In this document: positions 54,973 through 64,000 of the stretch, piece after piece | How the letters are laid out: each line of letters begins with the position of its first letter | How positions within the stretch are numbered: position 1 is the first letter of the stretch | Assembly (NCBI GenBank): GCA_037952775.1 | Contig: JBANAY010000004.1 | Coordinates: 6,758,001 to 6,822,000, forward strand | Length of the DNA: 64,000 nt | Origin: Clonostachys chloroleuca | Lineage: Eukaryota > Ascomycota > Sordariomycetes > Hypocreales > Bionectriaceae | Direction of reading: 5' to 3' | Program-made: the position numbers and the translations under genes | The notes under the pieces: model-generated | Seen by the model: the letters and a program-made list of their open reading frames with translations, nothing else | Databases searched by the model: none | What the model was told of the DNA's origin: nothing

Positions 54973-57900
54973 TAATATTCCCTTCCTATTAGTTATATCC
55001 TTAAGACTAGAGTTAGTAGTTTAGTTAGTAGATATACTAACTTTCTTCTATTATTCCTTTATACCTCTTAGAATAATATCTAACTATATATAGAAACCTC
55101 TTTATAAGAAAACTATTTAATATAATTTCTTAATTAATATTATACTACTTAATCCTTTTATAATAAAGATAGAGTATAGCTACTATAAAGTATATAGCTA
55201 TAAGTATTTTAGATTTAAGAGGTTTTTATTAAGATATTTCTACTATATTAAAAATAATTAAGCTTATTATAATACTTAAAGCTTAACTCCTAGCTAGCTA
55301 TATTAGATTACTAATTAGTATAGAAAACTTAAGTTTAAACTTAAAATAATAGAAAAGTAGTACTAGCTTATAGATATAAAGATTTAGTATCTTTATTAAT
55401 AAAAGAAATTATAATTTAATAAGATAATATAAATAGTATTCTATAGTATTAATAGTATTAAAGAACTTAAATATATTAAATAGAAGAAGATAGAAGAGAT
55501 AGCTTATAAAGCAGTTTTTTCTTCTTTAGAAATTACTTTTTTATTTAAGCTTATATTCTTAGAGATTAAGATTAATTTAGTATTTCTTTAAGAGGATATA
55601 GAGTTTTCCTCTTCTTAGTTTATTAAAATAGGTATTTCTAAGCCTAGTAATACTATTAGATAAGCTTCTAGTAGTTCTTTAGATATTTAGTAAGTTCCTA
55701 GATATTATTATTATTATTAGTATATTCTTTCTATTTAATAAAGTAGAATATTTATTTATTTTTAATTTCTTTCTTTAGTATTTTTCCTAGTTTATATTCT
55801 TCTTTATAAGTTTTAATTAGATAGTTTTAATCTAGAGTATTTTCTAATACTTTTTTAAGTAATAAGATATAAAAAACTAGATAAATATATATTATATCTA
55901 ATAGTAAAAGCTTATAGTTAGTATCTAATTTTTTATCTTTAATTTTAAATAATCTAAGTTTTTTATAATCTAATTTATTACTTAGTTATATTATTATAAT
56001 ATTTTTATAAAGTAGATAGACTTTATTTCTCTTCTTTAAGATTAGTTCTTTTAATTTTATTTTATTATAATATTTTTTTATTCTTTTTTAGATAAATTCT
56101 AATTCTATTTTTATTTCTATATAAAATAAATATAATATTTCTTTTATAAGTATAATAATAGATATATCTAATCTATTAAGTATTTATTAGTTTTAAAATT
56201 CTAATTTATAATTATAGTTTATATATATAGATATAAGTCAAATAGATTTAATTATTTTATTTATAATTAATATATATTTATAAATATTATTTTAATATTT
56301 AATTTAAATAATCTATTTATTTATTATTTTAAGAATAGTAAGCTATTAAAAGCTTATATTTAGTATCTATTTATATTATAAGGGATTATTAAAATTTAGA
56401 GATAAATATTATTTCTCTATTTAAGATTATTTTCTTAGATAATCTATAATAACTAACTATATATTATAGAAATTAATATATAAGGTCTTCTATAGAGCTT
56501 ACTTCCTTATATAGAATAAAATATCTAATTTTATAAATCTATTAATAATAATTAGAATACTATTATACTATACTTCTATTATTAGTTCTATTAATAATAA
56601 TAGTTTAATAATATAATTAAAGAATATTAATTACTATAGTTATTTTAATACTTATACTAGTTTAAGTTCTTTATATAGTTTATATCTTATAAACTTAATT
56701 TATATATAAGTATTATATTCTAAAACTATAATTTATATATCTTTTTATAGATTAGAGTAATTATAATATTACTTTATTCTATTAAATATTTTTCTAACTT
56801 CTTAATATTCTAAAAGTAAGTATTTATAGATTTTCTTAATAAGTACTATTCTTATATTCTATTATAATATTTTTATAATCTATATATATTTTAACCTTAT
56901 ATTATATTCCTAGATAGTAGTATTTAAATTCTTTAAATATATATATAATAGCTATAAATTCTTTATTATAGATAGAGTAGTTAAGTTCTATACTATATAG
57001 CTTCTTTAAGTAGAATACTATAGAGTATAATCTTTCTTTATTATTTCTTTAGCTGATTTATATACTAATTATAAAATCTAAAGTATTAGTTTTAAGTTCT
57101 ACTTTCTTATTTAGATTAAATATCTATAGTATAGATTTATTAGTTATATAAAGTTTAATATTAGTAAATACTTATTAGTATTTTAAATTCTATTAAAATT
57201 CTTTTTCTTTTTTTATTAGATTATATAGTAATATAATAATCTTTTTATAGTTTTTAATAAATTATTAGTAGTAATTAATAAATCTAAGGAAAGCTTATAC
57301 TTCTTTAATATTTATTAACTCTTTCTATTTAGAAACTATAGTAATTTTATTTTTTTCTATTTATATTTTATTAGATTAAATAGTATATTCTAGAAAGTTA
57401 ATTTTCTTAATATAAAACTAACTTTTATTAAATTCTATTAAGAGATTTATATTTTCTAATTTCTTTAAAACTTTATATATATATTCTTTATATATATTTA
57501 ACTTATTTAAAAATATTAGAATATTATTAAGATATATAATTATAAAGATATTAAGATATTCCTAAAGTATTTAATTAATTATTTATTAGAATATTACTAA
57601 TATATTTATTAATCTAAAGGGTATAATAAAGTACTTATATAAGCTAAACTTTATTCTAAATACTATTTTCTATTTATCTTCTTTTTTAATCTATATTAGA
57701 TTATAAGCTCTCTTTAGATCTAATATAGTAAACTACTATTTACTCTATAATTAATCTCTAAGTTCTATAATTAGTAGTAAGAGTATTCTATCTTTATATA
57801 TAATTTTATTTAATTAGTAATAGTTAATAACTAAATAGAGTTTACTATTCTTCTTAAGTATAAATATTATAGAATATTTTATAGATAAAGTTAATAACTA

Positions 57901-60900
57901 TATATAGCTTTTTACTAATATATTATTAATATATTTATAGAGTATTTATAGCTAAGGTTCTATAAGATTATAAAGTTTATAAAAGACTAGCTCTTTTTCT
58001 TTAATAATAGAGATTTTATAATTCTATTAGCTATATTATAATAATTCAGTTTCTAAAGTTTCTTTAAATAGTTTATTATATTTCTAATACTTTTTTAGAA
58101 TATAGTTTAGTTTTCTTTTTTTAAGTTATTCTTTTTTATCTTTTTATTTTTATTTTTTTCTAGCTTATTTATACTATAGATTAAACTTAATATTATAATT
58201 ATATTTTTATTAGTTTATTATTTATATTTAATTAATAAAGTCTATTTCTAAAAATTATTTAATTTTTTATATCTAGTTTAAGATTCTTTTTATTTATTAG
58301 AATTCTTAGTAAGATATATTTTTTTATATACTAGGTTATAATATTATTAAAACTATAATTATTATATCTACTTATTATTATAAATTATTATTTTAATTTT
58401 TTATAGTAATACTTTTAGTTATTAAAAAATTATTATATCTTTTTAATATCTAATAAAATTTTAATTTCTATTAATTCTAATATAAATTTATAAGAGTATT
58501 TCTCTACTCTATATAATTAGTAAACTAATTTATTAATAGATTTATATCTTATAACTATAGTAATTCTAATATAATATTATAGAAATTTAATAGTATTAAG
58601 TTATAGATAATATTAAATTCCTTTCTATAGATTTTAATTATAAAATAATTAGTTTTAGAGTTAATAATTCTATTATTATATTTAAATAATATTCTATCTA
58701 GAGTTATAATATTATAGAACTTTTTCTTTATTCTCTATAGTAAATAGAGTTAATTAATTACTACTAGTAAGATATAATTACTTAATACTCTATAGTCTAT
58801 TTATACTATAAGTTTATATTTCTTAATCTTAATATTTATAATAATATTAATTAAATTTTCTCTTTTAATAGTTTCTAGAGTTTTCTAATTTAATATCTTT
58901 TTATTATACTATAGCTCTATTATAGATAATTTATATTATTTTTTACCTAATTAACTCTTTATTTAAATTACTCTTATTCTTTTTTATTTTTAAATATCTA
59001 TCTTAGAATATCTATAAAGGTTTTTAGTTTATTTATATAACTAGAAATAAATTATTTATATTTCTTTTTCTAATTATTTAACTTATTAATTATTATTAAT
59101 ATCTCTTTATTAGAGTAAGCTTTACTCTATTCCTTTTTATTAATAGAGGTAATTTTTTATTTCTTTATATTATTACTTTTTCTACTATTTATTAGAGATA
59201 GTATATCTTATTTATAGTATTATCTTATTTTTTCTTTCTATAGCTAGTATTATTAAAAATATAATTTAATAGAGTTTATATTATTATTATATATTTAGCT
59301 AGTTCTAGTACTATCTTTTTAGCTTTTAGATAGTTTTTATACTTCTAGTTATAATATTATTTAATTTAATTATTATATTTAGTTATTATCTAGTCTTTAA
59401 GATCTTTATTTTTATACTATAGTTTAATTTTAATCTTTTTATAAACTTTATATTTTAACTCAGAGTATAATTCTATTAGTAATTTACTATAGAAATATTT
59501 CTTAGGATATTCTTTTAAATTTTCTTTAAAGATAATATATTATTTAGTATTATACTATTAGTATATAAATTATTATATTTATTCTATAATATATTTATTA
59601 AGTATCTTTCTATTAGGATATAGAAAGAAATTATTCTTAGCTTTCTCTATCTAATATATTTAATACTAATTATTATAATAGATTATTTAGAATTCTAAGA
59701 GGTAATTATATATCTATATAGTTTCTATATAAATTAATATTTTATATATACTATTACTAAGTTATATAGTATTAATAATATTATTTCTAAAAATAACTAG
59801 TTCTTCTAATATATCTAGATATTATTCTTATATTCTCTTTTAATAATATATATAGAGTTTATTATATTTAGTTTTAATTTCTATTCTTATCTACTAATAT
59901 TATTCTTTTTTAATAGTATTTTATAGAATAACTCTATTAGTATAATAGAATATATATTTATACTTAGTAAGTAATTTAAATTCTAGAACTTATTCCCCTT
60001 ATTTAAGCTTTTTTTTAAACTTTTAAAAGATCTATTAAATCTTCTTTTATTATTTTCTAGTTATACTAAGTTTTATATATTCTTTAGATTCTAATACTTC
60101 TCTAAAGATAGATATATTCCTTAGAGGAAATTTAAGAATTATAATAGTTATAGAAGTTTCTTTCTAATTAACTCTATATATTATTTCTAAAACTTTAATA
60201 TTAGTTTTTCTAATTACTTCTAGTTATTTCTTACTATCCTTAGTAGATTTCTAATCTTTCTTTTTCTTATCTTTTTTAAGTTCTAAATATTAGAATAAAA
60301 TATATCTAATCTTATTATAATTATAATATTTATATTTCTCTATAGCTCTTAGCTCTATAGGTTCTATATATATCCCAGAGGCTATAATATACTATTATTA
60401 TAATCTCCTAGTATTAATAAGATAGTTTATTTTCTTATTATAAGTTTACTACTAGTACTATTAATTATTAATTCTTATAATTATAGTTATATACTTATAA
60501 ATACTTATTAGCTAGTTTTCCTTATAAAGTTCCTTTTATACTTCTTTCTTTAGCTTATTAAAATAATAAAATCTAGCTTATTCCTTATTCTATCTAGTTT
60601 TAGCTAAAAGCTAGAGATATCTAGTACTAAAAGTTATATATAACCTCTTCTAAGAGAGTAGATTAATTTTATATTCTACTTTATATTTCTTATCTTAGAT
60701 TCTAAAAGTTTACTAAAGAACTTTTATAAAGTAATTAAAGCTTATTATAATATTAATAATTTATTAATTCCCTTATTTATTAAAATATTTCTTTATAATA
60801 AGTTTAAACTAATTAAATATATCTCCCTTAAGTTATAAATAGATATATATAATCTTTCTCTTTTTAGTTTTAAGAATAATAGGAAAATAATTAAAGTATA

Positions 60901-61344
60901 TTTAGAGTTAAATTATAAACTCTTAAAGTTAGTTTTATATTCTATTAAATATTTTAGATAATAGTAGTTTAAATAGTTATTCTAACTCTCTTTCTTAAAT
61001 AATAATTATAGCTTAGATCTAGAGATTAGTATTTATAGTAGCTTACTATACTATAAGAGCTATTATATTAACTAACTCCTAGTAAGTATTTATAAAATAT
61101 ATATTAAGCTAGTTAATTTAGTTTTATAAAAGTTATATTTCCTTAATATAATTATTATTATTATTACTACTATTATTATTATCTTTATTTATAGTATTAT
61201 TCTTAATAATTAAAGTAAATAGATTATTATTAGTAATAGGAGTATACTACTACTAAGCTTAAGATACTATAATAACTATAATATCTTCTTTATTATTATA
61301 TAGTAATTAAGATAAGATAATTAGCTAAATAAGAGTTATTAATA

Positions 61345-61707
61345 TATAATAGTTAGATAATTTATACTAAATAGAGTTTAAAGTAGATTAGAATTAGATT
61401 AATTAGAGAGTTATTCTAAATAGTATAATTAGATTATCTTAGGCTATATAATATAAGTTACTATTAATATATAAGTATTATAGAGCTAGTAATAATAGAT
61501 ATATAGATAATATTATTAATAACTATTTAAAAGAGTATTCTATCTAGTAAAATAAATATATATATATACTAAGGGATTATTAAGATTTAGTAAGAATTCT
61601 AAGCTAAGGATTATAAGAATTATTATAAGATCTAAATAATCTAATTATAATTAGAGAGAAAAAGTAGGATCTATATATAATAATATATATTAGTTAAATT
61701 TATAATA
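61345..61707. repeat. Right LTR
   Basis: The partner of 54610-54972. Nearly all differences between the two LTRs are transitions (for example tataacgg against tataatag), as expected if each copy was mutated separately after insertion. Confidence 0.85.
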
Positions 61708-62303
61708 ACTAGAACTTTCTAAAGAGCTAGCTTAGAAAAAGTTAACTTATTCTATATTACTCTTTAGTAATTAAATATTTTATTATATAAAGAATTAGTA
61801 AAAATTAGAAAATAATAAAATAAAAATATATATATTAAGATATTATTTTAATACTATTATAAAATCAATCTAGTTTTATATACTCTCTATAATAAAAAGA
61901 AGTTTTAGTTATATAATATATCTTTTTATACTTAAAATAATTTAAGTAGAATATAGTTTTAATATTTATTTCTTTAATTAGAGAAATAAAATATCTAAAA
62001 AATTATAGAGAAATAAAATATCTATATTATTATAATTTTTTTTAGATATTTTATTTCTCTAATTAAAGAAATAATTATTAAAAATAAAAAAATTATATAT
62101 TAACTATTAGCTATAAAAACTAATTTTAAAAATAGAACTAATAAAAGAAGAGTAATATATTATAAATAAAGTATATACTATCTATATTATATAGTATAAC
62201 TCTATCTTTCCTACTAATAAGAAATAGCTTACTCTAAATTATTAATAAGCTTAAATAATTCTTAATTAAACTTATTCTAGATTACTAGTAAGCTATTATA
62301 AGC
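61708..62303. other. AT-rich spacer with an inverted repeat
   Basis: AT-rich sequence right of the element. It contains arms of about 37-40 bp that are near-perfect reverse complements: 61966-62004 (ttatttctttaattagagaa...) and 62033-62073 (...ttctctaattaaagaaataa). It may be a small inverted-repeat element or part of another decayed transposon. Confidence 0.5.
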
Positions 62304-62533
62304 TCTTAGTATATATATATATTTATTTTATTAAATAGAATACTCTTTTAAATAGTTATTAATAATATTATCTATATATCTATTATTACTAGCTCTATAA
62401 TACTTATATATTAATAGTAATTTATATTATATAGTCTATAATAATCTAATTATACTACTCAGAATAATACTCTAATTAGTTTAATTCTAATCTACCCTAG
62501 ACCCTGTTTAGTATAAGTTATCTAACTATTATA
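62304..62533. repeat. Inverted partial copy of the LTR
   Basis: The reverse complement of the first two-thirds of the LTR (for example ccctgtttagtataagttat near 62502, against ataacttatactaaatag at 54622). It is in the opposite orientation to the two LTRs, so it belongs to another insertion of the same family or to a rearrangement. Confidence 0.75.
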
Positions 62534-62599
62534 CTTAGTCTAGTTAATAGAATATATTCTGATATTTTTATTATAAGCTAATAATAAATTAAGAAGCTT

Positions 62600-64000
62600 A
62601 TATTAAGCAGTACAGAGGACTATCCAGAAAGTAATATCTCGCTAAGATACTAATATTATAAGTATCTCAGCCGGGGTCCCCTATTACCTAATTCCTTACC
62701 TAAATAACCCCCTCCCTGGACAGCCTCTATACGGGGTTTTTACTTTTTATAATAGCAGCTGCTGTATAACACTGTAGCTGATTGAAGCTGTTTAAGATAT
62801 ATAATATCTCAACGAGAGTATATATCGTGGTATTGAAAGCTACGAGCTAGCTTAGCAGTTGGAAAATCTCTTCTTTAATCGGAATTCTAATCCGTACGAT
62901 CGACCGGATCTATACTAAAGCTATTGAATACAGCTTCGAGCTAAATGCGAGCTAGCTGATAATTAAAGACTCCTACTTCGAAGATACTGCTCGGTCCGGC
63001 CGACCGCCTGTAGCTACACCAGAAGCTATAAAAATAATCCTTTTGAAAGTATATACTAATCGTTACGGCCGGGAGAAGATATATACTGATATTACGGGTG
63101 AGCTTAGTCTCGAAGGAATAGATATCTCGGCCTTAACTATCTGGATTATTCTATATAAGTATAGATTGTGAAAGATAAAGCTGATGAGGAAGCCTGGATT
63201 GATAAAGAGGATGAGAAAGGAACGGCTTGACTGGTGTTTAGCCTACTAGTATTGGACCCTTGAGGATTAGAAGAATGTGATTTGGTCGGATGAAATATCT
63301 GTTATCTTATTATATCGCCGAGGAGCCTATTGCGTGTAGCGGATAAAGGAGGAGGCTTTTATAAAGAGTATTATCCGCGAGAGATAGAAGGGATTATCAG
63401 AGTTTATATTTTGGGGCTATTTTTTATATAATTGTAAAGGCCCTTGCTACTGCTGGGCTCCTGAGACCGCAGCTTAAAAGAGGGAAGCTAAGAAGGAAAT
63501 TGAAGCTATAAATAAGAAATTAGAGCCCGAGATATAGTAGATCTGGGAGCTAAATTCAGAAATTCAACAACTTAGGCTTTATATAAAGCTGGGTTAGAAG
63601 TCTTAATAGAGATAGAACCAAAAGACTAGTAAGTTAGGCTATAGTTAGAAGGGAGGGATTAATTAGTATTGCTATCAGAAAGAGATCTTAAACCTGAAGC
63701 TGCTTCCTTTTGCAAAGGAATATCAGCTAGCTCGGCTGGCTACAGTTATTTAAGAAGATAAGGCTCCGAGTTATAACCACTATTTTCAACAGCAGGTCTA
63801 TAATCTTCATCAGATCAAGCGACTGCTGTAGTATACTAATAGCCCTAACCTTAATATAATCGAACCGGCTTAGGCTTAGATAAAGAGAAGGACTACTCGA
63901 AAGGGAGCTCTAAGTTCTAGGGCTATAGCCCTTCCGGTTTGGAAGGCTGCTTAGGATAACCTCCTACAAGAGACTATTCAGATATAGATTAAACAAATCC
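62600..64000 (+). mobile_element. Tc1/mariner-type DNA transposon, decayed, runs off the window
   Basis: A left end is likely near 62600 (cagtacagaggactatccag follows TA). A transposase-like frame from about 62835 to the window end reads DTARSGRPPVATPEAI, then VIWSDE (first catalytic Asp at 63289-63291), EDKAPS (second Asp at 63757-63759) and SPNLNIIEPA (Glu at 63862-63864), with 34 residues between the last two, the Tc1 DD34E spacing. Many codons are TAG or TGA where Gln or Trp is expected, so it is inactive, but CA and TG dinucleotides remain common. A charged insert (REAKKEIEAINKKLEPEI) separates the first two Asp residues by 155 positions, longer than usual. The right end is outside. Confidence 0.82.

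Larger units (their letters stand above)
54610..61707 (-). mobile_element. Ty3/Gypsy LTR retrotransposon, destroyed by RIP-type mutation
   Basis: About 7.1 kb bounded by direct LTRs, with the coding strand on the minus strand. Translating that strand shows fossil motifs in the Ty3/Gypsy order. A gag zinc knuckle with every Cys and His turned to Tyr (Y-x2-Y-x4-Y-x4-Y) is at 60287-60328. Downstream come the reverse-transcriptase EYFVMPFGLTNAP region as YKYFIIPFRLINI near 57596-57645, and the catalytic YLDDILIF box as YLNNILIF at about 57511-57534. All changes are G to A or C to T. The body is extremely AT-rich and nearly free of CA, TG and CG, the result expected of RIP acting on CpA. It cannot encode a working protein. 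Confidence 0.85.

Noticed and set aside
54360..62580. AT-rich block as a centromere or mitochondrial insertion
   Set aside because: Paired LTRs and ordered gag and reverse-transcriptase fossils identify most of it as one RIP-altered retrotransposon.

Overview
The window comes from a filamentous ascomycete (Pezizomycotina). The genes have short GT-AG introns (about 49-109 bp), there are several fungal Zn2Cys6 transcription factors and fungal-type transporters, and one block has been altered in the manner of repeat-induced point mutation (RIP). I cannot name the genus from sequence alone.

Layout. 1-6.8 kb: the 3' part of an S1/P1 nuclease, a dihydroflavonol-reductase-like dehydrogenase and an inositol/sugar transporter. 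7.2-27.2 kb: a metabolic neighbourhood made of a Zn2Cys6 regulator, a dead amino-acid permease, a pyruvate/indolepyruvate-type decarboxylase divergent from an aspartate-family aminotransferase, a 4-hydroxylaminobenzoate-lyase-like protein divergent from a flavin monooxygenase, an acetamidase-family amidase divergent from an arylamine N-acetyltransferase, and a maltose-permease-like transporter. 28.4-34.2 kb: a sulfatase, a regulator with two tandem Zn2Cys6 clusters and a secreted trypsin-like protease. 35-38 kb: decayed coding remnants, including the C-terminus of a Baeyer-Villiger monooxygenase. 38.4-52 kb: two short-chain dehydrogenases, two more Zn2Cys6 regulators, a cytochrome P450, an NmrA-like protein and two unrecognised proteins. 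53.1-54.3 kb: a GH51 arabinofuranosidase that is cut off at the edge of an AT block. 54.4-62.5 kb: a Ty3/Gypsy LTR retrotransposon destroyed by RIP, with almost no CA or TG dinucleotides left. 62.6-64 kb: a decayed Tc1/mariner element with DD34E spacing that runs off the window.

How the genes may work together. The three divergent promoters at 15.2-15.7, 18.8-19.5 and 23.6-24.2 kb, and the region upstream of the regulator at 7.2-9.7 kb, carry repeated CGGAA/TTCCG sites, densest at 18.9-19.3 and 23.75-24.1 kb. This suggests one co-regulated set that takes in and breaks down an aromatic or nitrogen-containing compound (transamination, decarboxylation, N- or C-oxygenation, amide hydrolysis, N-acetylation). 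That is inference; the substrate cannot be read from the sequence.

Sequence integrity. Four genes (decarboxylase, monooxygenase, maltose-like transporter, GH51) each need exactly one more C in a C run to keep their frame. This looks more like homopolymer undercalling than independent decay. The amino-acid permease, by contrast, has three in-frame TGA codons plus a frameshift of the other sign and is a true pseudogene.
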